Shown piece after piece: positions 9,506-16,873 of a stretch of 64,000 nt of DNA. Every line of letters starts with the position of its first letter. Positions within the stretch are counted from its first letter, which is position 1. The stretch comes from Ornithinicoccus hortensis (GTDB lineage: Bacteria > Actinomycetota > Actinomycetes > Actinomycetales > Dermatophilaceae). The DNA is taken from positions 2,418,001 through 2,482,000 of the forward strand of contig NZ_VFOP01000001.1 of the NCBI RefSeq assembly GCF_006716185.1. Reading direction: 5' to 3'. The notes beneath the pieces were generated by a model. It ran no database searches and had not been told where the DNA came from. It saw only the letters and a program-made list of their open reading frames with translations. Both the position numbers and the translations under genes were made by a program.

Positions 9506-10297
9506 ATGAGCGATGTCCTGGAATTCGCCGGAGTCGGGGTGCGGCGCGGTGACAACGCGCTCCTGCAGGACGTCGACTGGTCGGTCGAGGAGGGGGAGCG
9601 CTGGGTGGTCATCGGTCCCAACGGGGCCGGTAAGACCACGCTGCTGCAGGTCGCGGCGGCCCGGATGCACCCCACGACCGGCGTGGCCGGCATCCTCGGT
9701 GAGGTGCTGGGCACCGTCGACGTCTTCGAGTTGCGACCCCGGATCGGCCTGTCCAGCGCGGCCCTGGCCGAGCGGATCCCGGTGGAGGAGACGGTCTCGG
9801 ACGTGGTGCTCACCGCGTCCTGGGCGGTCACCGGCCGGTGGCGCGAGGAGTACGACGGCCTCGACGTGGACCGGGCGACCGACCTGCTGGGCGCGCTCGG
9901 GGTCGCCCACCTCGCGCAGCGCCAGTACGGCACGCTCAGCGAGGGGGAGCGCAAGCGCGTGCAGATCGCCCGTGCCCTGATGACCGACCCCGAGCTGATG
10001 CTGCTCGACGAGCCGGCCGCCGGGCTCGACCTGCGCGGCCGGGAGGACCTGGTCGACCGGCTCCGCGCCCTGGCCGAGGACGTCACGGCGCCCGCCATGG
10101 TGCTGGTCACCCACCACGTGGAGGAGATCCCCCCGGGCTTCACCGACATCCTGATGCTGCGCGACGGCAAGGTGGTCGCCGCCGGTCCGATCGAGGTGAC
10201 GCTCACCGCCGAGAACCTGTCGGAGACCTTCGGTCTCCCGCTGGTCGTGGACCGGCACGGCAGGCGCTGGGCGGCCCGCGCCGGCGACCGTCCGTGA
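9506..10297 (+). CDS. ABC transporter ATP-binding protein
   Basis: A 263-residue stand-alone ABC ATPase with Walker A (GPNGAGKTTL, about 37-46), a signature loop written LSEGERKRVQIARAL, Walker B with D-loop (LMLLDEPAAGLD) and the switch histidine in LVTHHVEE. It resembles the iron- or molybdate-type importer ATPases and the stand-alone YlmA/PhnK-like group. No permease partner is adjacent: the next gene is a TSUP permease, which does not use ATPases. The substrate is therefore unknown. Its stop overlaps the next start (GTGA). Confidence 0.88.
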   Translation: MSDVLEFAGVGVRRGDNALLQDVDWSVEEGERWVVIGPNGAGKTTLLQVAAARMHPTTGVAGILGEVLGTVDVFELRPRIGLSSAALAERIPVEETVSDVVLTASWAVTGRWREEYDGLDVDRATDLLGALGVAHLAQRQYGTLSEGERKRVQIARALMTDPELMLLDEPAAGLDLRGREDLVDRLRALAEDVTAPAMVLVTHHVEEIPPGFTDILMLRDGKVVAAGPIEVTLTAENLSETFGLPLVVDRHGRRWAARAGDRP

Positions 10298-11055
10298 GCT
10301 GGGTCGAGGCCCTCGTCATCATCCTGGCCGGGATGGGGGCCGGCACCATCAACACGATCGTCGGGTCCGGGACCCTGATCACCTTCCCGACCCTGCTGTT
10401 CTTCGGCTACCCGCCCGTCTCGGCCAACATCTCCAACAGCCTCGGCCTGGTGGCCGGCGGGCTGTCCGGCGCCTGGGGCTACCGCAAGGAACTGGTGACC
10501 TCCCGCCGGATGCTCGGCAAGCTGGCGCCGGCCAGCTTCGCCGGCTCCGTCATCGGGGCCCTGTTGCTGCTCGTGCTGCCCGAGTCCGCCTTCGAGGCGA
10601 TCGTCCCGGTCCTCATCGCGCTCGCCCTGGTGCTGGTCGTGGCCGGCCCGCGGCTGAACCGGTGGGCGGCAGGACAGCACGCCCACCGGATGACCCGCGG
10701 CCGCTGGGTCGCCCTCATCGTCGGGGTCCTGGTGGCCGGGATGTACGGCGGCTACTTCGGGGCGGCCCAGGGGGTGCTGCTGATCGGCCTGATGAGCGTG
10801 CTGCTGCCGCTGGGCATCCAGGAGCTGAACGGCATCAAGAACGTGCTCGGGCTCATCGTGAACTTCGTGGCCGCCCTCACCTTCGTCATCGTCCAGCCCT
10901 CGCAGATCAACTGGACGATCGCCGGGCTCGTCGCGATCGGGGCACTGATGGGCGGGTTCATCGGGGCCCGCGTGGGACGGGCCATGCCGGCCTGGTTGCT
11001 GCGCGCGGTCATCGTCGTGATCGGCACCGTGGCCATCGTGGTCCTGCTTGTATGA
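10294..11055 (+). CDS. TauE/SafE (TSUP) family membrane permease
   Basis: A 253-residue integral membrane protein of the sulfite-exporter TauE/SafE family, with about eight hydrophobic helices arranged in two halves. The first half carries the family pattern GAGTINTIVGSG..ITFPTLLFFG, and the second carries GMYGGYFGAAQGVLL. Members move sulfur- or carboxyl-containing anions; the substrate here cannot be read. The GTG start overlaps the ATPase stop and its own stop overlaps the methyltransferase start, so three genes are translationally coupled. Confidence 0.85.
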   Translation: MSWVEALVIILAGMGAGTINTIVGSGTLITFPTLLFFGYPPVSANISNSLGLVAGGLSGAWGYRKELVTSRRMLGKLAPASFAGSVIGALLLLVLPESAFEAIVPVLIALALVLVVAGPRLNRWAAGQHAHRMTRGRWVALIVGVLVAGMYGGYFGAAQGVLLIGLMSVLLPLGIQELNGIKNVLGLIVNFVAALTFVIVQPSQINWTIAGLVAIGALMGGFIGARVGRAMPAWLLRAVIVVIGTVAIVVLLV

Positions 11056-11999
11056 CGCGGCGCGCCGCACCCGGTGATCGCCCGGAGACCCTGCCGGACG
11101 GCGTGACCTGGATCGAGGACGCCGCCGACCCCCGGGTGGCGGACTACTTCTCGCTGACCGACGTCGCCCTGCGACGGGTGCTGGAACCCGAGCGCGGGCT
11201 CTACCTCGCGGAGTCGGAGAAGGTCATCCGACGGGCGCTGGCCGCCGGCCACCGGCCCAGGTCGCTGCTGATGGCGCCCCGCTGGCTCACCGACCTCGGT
11301 GACCTCGTGGCCCGGGCGGCGGCCGACGGCATACCGGTGTATGCCGCGACCGCCCCGGTGATCGAGGCGATGACCGGCTTCCACCTGCACCGCGGCGCGC
11401 TGGGCTCGATGCAGCGCCCGGTCCTCGCGGACCCGGCGGAACTGCTCGCCGGGGCCCGGCGGGTGGCCGTGCTCGAGGACATCGTGGACCACACCAACGG
11501 GTGTGGTCCCAAACTAGCCCATCCGGAACCCGCCGCCGAGCCTCGCAGACGCAGTCGGATCGCGGTGCTGGAGGGGCTCGTTGACCATACCAACGTCGGC
11601 AGCGCCTTCCGTAATGCAGCCGCCTTGGGCCTCGATGCGGTGCTGGTGTCTCCGACCTGCGCTGACCCGCTGTACCGGCGCTCGGTACGGGTCTCGATGG
11701 GCACGGTCTTCCAAGTGCCGTGGACACGGATCCCCGATTGGACAAAGGGCATTGCGGAGCTCAAGGCGGCTGGCTATGTCCTGGCCGGCATGACGTTGGG
11801 GGAAGGCGCGATCACCCTCGACGAGCTGGTGGCCGAGGACCACGAGAAGCTCGCCCTTGTGTTCGGCACCGAAGGCCACGGCATCACACCGGAGACCGAC
11901 GCACTGCTCGATCGCCGGGTCACGATCCCGATGATGGGTGGCGTCGATTCGTTGAACGTGACAGCGGCAGCGGCCGTGGCGTTCTACGCGACGAGGTGA
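11052..11999 (+). CDS. TrmH/SpoU-family RNA methyltransferase, chimeric: native N-terminal half joined to island-borne C-terminal half
   Basis: A 315-residue SPOUT 2'-O-methyltransferase acting on rRNA or tRNA ribose. Residues 1 to about 149 (native codon use) hold the N-terminal substrate domain and the first SPOUT strand (VAVLEDIVDHTN). The sequence then leaves the native gene at about 11499. After 20 novel residues it repeats the same strand (IAVLEGLVDHTN) and completes the domain with N-x-G-x3-R, FGTEGHG and SLNV motifs. A displaced homologous 3' half sits at 20733-21193. The frame is intact across the junction, so a working enzyme with a 32-residue insertion is likely but unproven. ATG overlaps the upstream stop (ATGA). 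Confidence 0.85.
   Translation: MTRRAAPGDRPETLPDGVTWIEDAADPRVADYFSLTDVALRRVLEPERGLYLAESEKVIRRALAAGHRPRSLLMAPRWLTDLGDLVARAAADGIPVYAATAPVIEAMTGFHLHRGALGSMQRPVLADPAELLAGARRVAVLEDIVDHTNGCGPKLAHPEPAAEPRRRSRIAVLEGLVDHTNVGSAFRNAAALGLDAVLVSPTCADPLYRRSVRVSMGTVFQVPWTRIPDWTKGIAELKAAGYVLAGMTLGEGAITLDELVAEDHEKLALVFGTEGHGITPETDALLDRRVTIPMMGGVDSLNVTAAAAVAFYATR
11486..11509. repeat. Perfect inverted repeat at the left island junction
   Basis: GGACCACACC and GGTGTGGTCC form perfect 10-bp arms around a 4-base AACG loop. The left arm belongs to the native methyltransferase gene and the right arm is the first island sequence, so the palindrome is created exactly at the junction. Confidence 0.75.
11488..11499 (+). 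other. Left core of the island (att-like copy 1)
   Basis: ACCACACCAACG lies in the codons for D-H-T-N of the first SPOUT strand. Near-identical 12-mers occur at 11584-11595 (ACCATACCAACG) and 20733-20744 (ACCACATCAACG). They mark the native left edge, the island-borne gene half and the displaced native right half. Confidence 0.6.
11584..11595 (+). other. Island-internal copy of the core (att-like copy 2)
   Basis: ACCATACCAACG is at the start of the island-supplied methyltransferase half, one mismatch from the left core. It encodes the second D-H-T-N. Confidence 0.5.
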
Positions 12000-12093
12000 T
12001 GATGCGGGAATCCCGAGTGTCAGTCGTGCCCGATATCGTGAGAGCAAACCACCTAGCACCGTAATTGCGCAGTGGCGCGGAGGAGACAAACCT

Positions 12094-13665
12094 ATGGCAC
12101 CGACCACCAAAGAGGCGCAGCGTGCCGAGCTGCATAGGACCATCTGGCGCATCGCGAACGACCTGCGCGGCAGCGTCGATGGGTGGGACTTCAAGTCCTA
12201 CGTGCTGGGCATGCTGTTCTATCGCTTCATCTCCGAGAACCTCACGGCGTACCTCAACAAGAACGAGCACGATGCGGGTGACGTGTCGTTCGACTACCGG
12301 CTGGCGGCGGATTCTGACGCGGAGTTCGCGCGCGACGAGGTCGTCGCGGAGAAGGGGTTCTATATCCTGCCGTCCGACCTGTTCGCCAACGTCCGCGATC
12401 GTGCCGCGGGCGACGAGAACCTCAACGAGACGCTCGAGCGGGTCTTTAAGAACATCGAAGCGTCGGCGCTGGGGACGGATAGTGAGGATGACATCAAGGG
12501 TCTGTTCGATGATCTGGATGTCAACAGCAACAAGTTGGGCTCGACGGTTGCCAAGCGCAACCAGAAGCTGGTGAAGCTGCTCGACGCGATCGGTGACTTG
12601 CCTCTGGGGCGGTGGGAAGACAACTCGATCGACCTGTTCGGTGACGCCTACGAGTACCTGATGCAGATGTACGCCGCCAACGCCGGCAAGTCCGGTGGCG
12701 AGTACTACACGCCCCAGGAGGTCTCCGAGCTACTGGCGCGCATCACGGTGGTCGGCAAGACACAGGTCAACAAGGTCTACGACCCCGCCGTCGGATCGGG
12801 TTCGCTACTGCTGAAATTCGACAAGGTGCTCGGCAAGAACAACGTCCGCCAGGGGTTCTACGGCCAGGAGATCAACCTGACCACGTACAACCTCGCGCGG
12901 ATCAACATGTTCCTGCACGACGTCAACTACGCCGACTTCAACCTCGCCCACGGCGATACCCTGATCGATCCACAGCACTGGGACGACGAACCGTTCGAGG
13001 CGATCGTCTCCAACCCGCCCTACTCGATCAAGTGGGAGGGCGACGCCAACCCGCTGCTGATCAACGACGAGCGGTTCGCACCGGCAGGAGTCCTCGCGCC
13101 GAAGTCGAAGGCCGACTTGGCCTTCACGATGCACATGCTCAGCTGGCTGGCCGTCAACGGCACGGCGGCGATCGTTGAGTTCCCTGGCGTGCTGTACCGC
13201 GGCGGGGCGGAGAAGAAGATCCGCCAGTACCTCGTCGACAACAACTACGTCGACGCTGTCATCCAGCTTCCGCCGGACCTGTTCTTTGGCACGACGATCG
13301 CGACCTGCATCCTCGTGCTGAAGAAGTCGAAGAAGACCAGTGACGTGCTGTTCATCGATGCGTCGGCCGAGTTCAAGCGCGTTGGCAACAAGAACAAGCT
13401 GCTCGAGAAGCATCAGGAGAGGATCCTCGAGGCGTTCACGACGCGCGAGCTCGAGGACTACTTCACCGCCGTCGTGAGCAACGAGGACATCGCGGCGAAT
13501 GACTACAACATCGCCGTGTCGTCCTATGTCGAGGCAGAGGATACCCGCGAGGAAGTCGACATCACGGAGCTGAACGCCGAGATCGCGCGCATCGTCGCGC
13601 GCCAGGCAGAGCTTCGTACAGCGATCGACGAGATCGTGGCGGATCTGGAAGGTGCGTGGTCATGA
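12094..13665 (+). CDS. hsdM: Type I restriction-modification system, DNA methyltransferase subunit
   Basis: A 523-residue N6-adenine methyltransferase subunit. The N-terminal HsdM helical domain is followed by the catalytic domain, with the S-adenosylmethionine loop DPAVGSGSLL from residue 230 and the catalytic NPPY at 307-310. The C-terminus is helical, as expected for contact with HsdS. With HsdS it methylates the host's recognition sites; with HsdR it forms the restriction complex. A strong GGAGGAG precedes the ATG. It is first in a five-gene operon whose G+C is visibly lower than the flanking chromosome. Confidence 0.95.
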   Translation: MAPTTKEAQRAELHRTIWRIANDLRGSVDGWDFKSYVLGMLFYRFISENLTAYLNKNEHDAGDVSFDYRLAADSDAEFARDEVVAEKGFYILPSDLFANVRDRAAGDENLNETLERVFKNIEASALGTDSEDDIKGLFDDLDVNSNKLGSTVAKRNQKLVKLLDAIGDLPLGRWEDNSIDLFGDAYEYLMQMYAANAGKSGGEYYTPQEVSELLARITVVGKTQVNKVYDPAVGSGSLLLKFDKVLGKNNVRQGFYGQEINLTTYNLARINMFLHDVNYADFNLAHGDTLIDPQHWDDEPFEAIVSNPPYSIKWEGDANPLLINDERFAPAGVLAPKSKADLAFTMHMLSWLAVNGTAAIVEFPGVLYRGGAEKKIRQYLVDNNYVDAVIQLPPDLFFGTTIATCILVLKKSKKTSDVLFIDASAEFKRVGNKNKLLEKHQERILEAFTTRELEDYFTAVVSNEDIAANDYNIAVSSYVEAEDTREEVDITELNAEIARIVARQAELRTAIDEIVADLEGAWS

Positions 13666-14588
13666 CGGACATGCCCAACTGGGAAGGCTTCATGATCCCG
13701 ACGCTCAAGGTAATGAGCGATGGCATCATCCGCCACTGGCGCGAGTTTCAGCCTCTCGTAGCTGATCAGGTGCAGCTCACCGATGAGCAGAGGAAGGAGA
13801 TGCTTCCGTCCGGGAGCGCGCTCAAGTATGAGAACCGCATTGGCTGGGGCGTCTCGTTCTTGACGAACGTCGGCGCGCTCAGGCGTCCGAAACGCGGTCA
13901 CTACCAGATCACTGATGCCGGCAAGCAGCTCATCGAGCTGTTTCCGAACGGTGCCAAGGAACGTGACATCAAGGCGCTCGGTGCGGACCCCAGCTCGCCG
14001 ATCCGCGAGTACGTAGCGACCACGACCCGCAAGACGAGCGAGTCTGCAACGACCGCTCCGACAGAAGAGTCGTCGATGACTCCTACCGAGCAGGTGCAGA
14101 GCGGCATCGAGCGAATCCACGACGAGATCGCGGTCGAGCTGCTCGCCCGGCTGCAGGACAAAGACCCAGGCTTCTTTGAACAGGCGGTTGTCGATCTCCT
14201 GCTGTCAATGGGCTACGGCGGCACCACCGGGGCCGGCAGCGTCACCCAGCTCAGCAACGACGGAGGCATAGACGGTGTCATCGACCAGGACATCCTCGGC
14301 CTCAACCGCGTCTACATCCAGGCCAAGCGTTACCAAGACGGCAACACTGTCGGACGCCCCGACCTCCAGGCGTTCGTTGGAGCACTCAGCGGCAAAGCCG
14401 ACAGCGGCGTCTTCATCACCACCAGCCGCTTCTCCGACGGCGCACGTACCTACGCCGAGAACGTACCGACCCGCATCATCCTGATCGACGGCAAGCGCCT
14501 CACCAGCCTCATGATCCGGTACGGCGTCGGCGTGCAAGTGAAAGAGACCTATAAGGTCATAGAGATCGACGAGGACTTCTTCGCATGA
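13662..14588 (+). CDS. Mrr-like restriction endonuclease embedded in the type I operon
   Basis: A 308-residue protein in two parts. Residues 1 to about 110 form a winged-helix Mrr_N-type DNA-binding domain (LRRPKRGHYQITDAGKQLIE). Residues about 150-308 form an Mrr_cat endonuclease domain with GGIDG (D204) and Q220-A-K222, the D...QxK variant of the PD-(D/E)xK active site. Mrr enzymes cut methylated DNA (type IV). The start at 13662 overlaps the hsdM stop by ATGA, and its stop overlaps hsdS the same way, so it is co-translated with the type I subunits. How it avoids cutting DNA methylated by the adjacent HsdM is not evident. Confidence 0.85.
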   Translation: MTDMPNWEGFMIPTLKVMSDGIIRHWREFQPLVADQVQLTDEQRKEMLPSGSALKYENRIGWGVSFLTNVGALRRPKRGHYQITDAGKQLIELFPNGAKERDIKALGADPSSPIREYVATTTRKTSESATTAPTEESSMTPTEQVQSGIERIHDEIAVELLARLQDKDPGFFEQAVVDLLLSMGYGGTTGAGSVTQLSNDGGIDGVIDQDILGLNRVYIQAKRYQDGNTVGRPDLQAFVGALSGKADSGVFITTSRFSDGARTYAENVPTRIILIDGKRLTSLMIRYGVGVQVKETYKVIEIDEDFFA

Positions 14589-15805
14589 GCCGCATTGATA
14601 ACCTGATTCAGGAACTTTGCCCAGATGGGGTGGAGTTCGCGGAGCTTCAGGCTGTCTTCACGACCAAAGGCGGCTATACACCGTCGAAGAACGATCCGAC
14701 CGCTTGGGCCGATGGCACGGTTCCATGGTTTCGGATGGAAGACATTCGCGATAATGGGCGCGTTTTGGGGTCGTCGCTGCAGCAGATCAACGAGAGCGCA
14801 GTCAAAGGTGGAAGGCTGTTCCCTGCTAATTCGATCTTGGTCGCGACGTCGGCAACGATCGGCGAGCACGCACTTATTACGGTTCCGCACCTTTCGAACC
14901 AGAGGTTCACCTCACTCACGCTAAAGCCCGAGTTCGTTGATCGATTCGAGATCAAGTTCGTCTTCTATTACTGTTTCGTGCTTAATGAATGGTGTCGCAA
15001 CAATACGACAACATCGAGTTTCGCTTCTGTCGACATGTCCGGCTTTAAGCAGTTCAAGTTCCCCGTGCCGCCTCTCGAGGTGCAGCGCGAGATCGTGCGA
15101 GTACTGGATAAGTTCACTCAGCTGGAAGCGGAGCTGGAAGCGGAGCTGGAAGCCCGACGCGCCCAGTACGACTACTACGCGGGTGAGCTGCTGACGATCG
15201 ATGAAGGCGTCCGTCGGGTGCGCATTGGCGATGTCGCGACAATCGTTCGCGGGGCGTCACCGCGACCAATCCAGAAGTTCATCACTTCTGACCCTGAAGG
15301 CGTTCCGTGGATCAAGATCGGTGACGTTCCCGCCGACGGCAAGTACATCACCAGCACAGCACAGCGCGTGACGATCGAGGGGGCTGCGAAGTCGCGTCGT
15401 GTGTTGCCTGGTGACTTTGTGCTCTCGAACTCCATGAGCTTCGGTCGTCCCTATGTCTCGCAGATTGAGGGATGCATCCATGACGGATGGTTGGCGATCA
15501 GCGCCTTCGAGGACTCGTTTGAGCGCGACTATCTCTACTACCTGCTGCGCTCGACACCTGTACAGGAAGAGTTTGCGCGCAGGGCCGGCGCTGGCACGGT
15601 CAAAAATCTGAACGCGGACATCGTTCGATCCGTCGTGATTCCGGTACCGCCGCGCGCTGAGCAGAAGCGCGTGATCGATCTTCTTGATCATTTTGATGCC
15701 CTCGTCAACGACATCAGAATCGGGCTCCCAGCCGAGCTCGCTGTACGTCGCAAGCAGTACGAGTATTACCGCGACCGCCTGCTGACGTTCAAGGAGACTG
15801 TCTAG
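14585..15805 (+). CDS. hsdS: Type I restriction-modification system, specificity subunit
   Basis: A 406-residue HsdS with two target-recognition domains (about 1-165 and about 205-375). Each is followed by a conserved helix (VPPLEVQREIVRVLDKF and VPPRAEQKRVIDLLDHF). The central spacer carries a four-residue LEAE repeat (about 180-190) encoded by a 12-bp tandem repeat. In type IC enzymes the number of such repeats sets the gap in the bipartite DNA target. The recognition sequence cannot be predicted here. ATGA overlap with the Mrr-like gene. Confidence 0.93.
   Translation: MSRIDNLIQELCPDGVEFAELQAVFTTKGGYTPSKNDPTAWADGTVPWFRMEDIRDNGRVLGSSLQQINESAVKGGRLFPANSILVATSATIGEHALITVPHLSNQRFTSLTLKPEFVDRFEIKFVFYYCFVLNEWCRNNTTTSSFASVDMSGFKQFKFPVPPLEVQREIVRVLDKFTQLEAELEAELEARRAQYDYYAGELLTIDEGVRRVRIGDVATIVRGASPRPIQKFITSDPEGVPWIKIGDVPADGKYITSTAQRVTIEGAAKSRRVLPGDFVLSNSMSFGRPYVSQIEGCIHDGWLAISAFEDSFERDYLYYLLRSTPVQEEFARRAGAGTVKNLNADIVRSVVIPVPPRAEQKRVIDLLDHFDALVNDIRIGLPAELAVRRKQYEYYRDRLLTFKETV
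15122..15154 (+). repeat. 12-bp tandem repeat in the hsdS spacer
   Basis: CTGGAAGCGGAG occurs at 15122-15133 and 15134-15145, followed by a partial third copy (15146-15154). It encodes LEAELEAELEA in the spacer between the two recognition domains. Gain or loss of a unit would keep the frame and change spacer length by four residues. Confidence 0.8.
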
Positions 15806-16873
15806 ATGACGAACGTTCATGAAACGGTCGCGAGCTTGGCCGACGAGATACTAAACGACCTTGCCGGGTCGCGTACCGCCCTGATATACGCCCCGAACAC
15901 GATCGGTAAGACTCGGCTGGCGCAGTACTTAAAGGAGCGCGATCCAGATGGCGTGGTTCTCTACAACTCTTTTATAGAAGACGTGTTCACCTGGGACAAC
16001 GAGCGAGTTGTGCTCAAGGTAAACCCCGCGTCAGAGCTATTAGAAACGATCGTTACCCAAGGCCTTGACAGTGCGATCATCGACAACTTCAAAGCTTTCA
16101 CGAGCGGCAGAATTGAACCAAGGCTCGACTTCGAAAGCGGCGAGGTTGGCTTTGGCATACACAAGGGCGACGACAGTTCGACAGACGGCATCAAGATATC
16201 TAGAGCCGAAGAGAGCATATTTGTTTGGAGTGTCTATTACTCTGTATTGAGCGAGGCGGTTGAGACGCTTCGTGATAACCCCGAGCTGCGTTCTACGCCC
16301 AACTACGACCAGCTGACGCTTGCTGTCATTGATGACCCGGTGTCATCCATGGATGATGTGCGAATCGTATCAGTGGCTCTTGCGTTGGCGGAGCTTGTTA
16401 AGCGAGCATCAGAGTTGGACTTGAAGTTTGTTATCGCCACTCACCACGCTCTCTTCTTTAATGTCCTGTTCAACTCGCTCCGTCGGAGGAGTGACCGAGC
16501 GTACGTCCTTGCACAAAGCACAGCAGAGGGATGGACGCTTGCTAAGCAGTCGAAGGACGCACCTTTCAGTTACCATCTTGGGATCGTCAAGGATATACAA
16601 AAGGCGATATCTGAGAATGCGATCGAGCGAGTTCACTTCAATCAGTTCCGAGCGCTGCTCGAGAAGACGGCGAACTTCCTCGGCCATACAGGAGGCTGGG
16701 GCGAACTGCTGGTCGGGCCAGATGCCTCCCTGATGACCAAGATCCTCAATCTATACAGTCATGACCGATTCGCTGATATCGACACGTCCGCGGTAGCCGA
16801 AGAGTACAAGGACGCTTTTAAGAGCGAGTTCCAGGAGTTTCTGAAGACGTTCAGATGGGCGGATGCGGCATGA
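15806..16873 (+). CDS. PrrC/RloC-like ATPase, candidate anticodon nuclease
   Basis: A 355-residue ABC-type (AAA_13-like) ATPase lying directly after hsdS and overlapping hsdR by ATGA, the position prrC has in the E. coli prr locus. An unusual Walker A reads APNTIGKT (K35), missing one usual glycine. A signature-like ISRAEES (131-137), Walker B/D-loop VIDDPVSSMD (174-183) and a switch-type H213 follow. In the C-terminal third R282 and E286 lie on one helix and H319 follows in NLYSH. Anticodon nucleases PrrC and RloC use an R-x3-E ... H triad with E-to-H gaps of about 30. The role, tRNA cleavage when restriction is blocked by a phage, is inferred. Base composition is the lowest in the window by eye. 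Confidence 0.7.
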   Translation: MTNVHETVASLADEILNDLAGSRTALIYAPNTIGKTRLAQYLKERDPDGVVLYNSFIEDVFTWDNERVVLKVNPASELLETIVTQGLDSAIIDNFKAFTSGRIEPRLDFESGEVGFGIHKGDDSSTDGIKISRAEESIFVWSVYYSVLSEAVETLRDNPELRSTPNYDQLTLAVIDDPVSSMDDVRIVSVALALAELVKRASELDLKFVIATHHALFFNVLFNSLRRRSDRAYVLAQSTAEGWTLAKQSKDAPFSYHLGIVKDIQKAISENAIERVHFNQFRALLEKTANFLGHTGGWGELLVGPDASLMTKILNLYSHDRFADIDTSAVAEEYKDAFKSEFQEFLKTFRWADAA

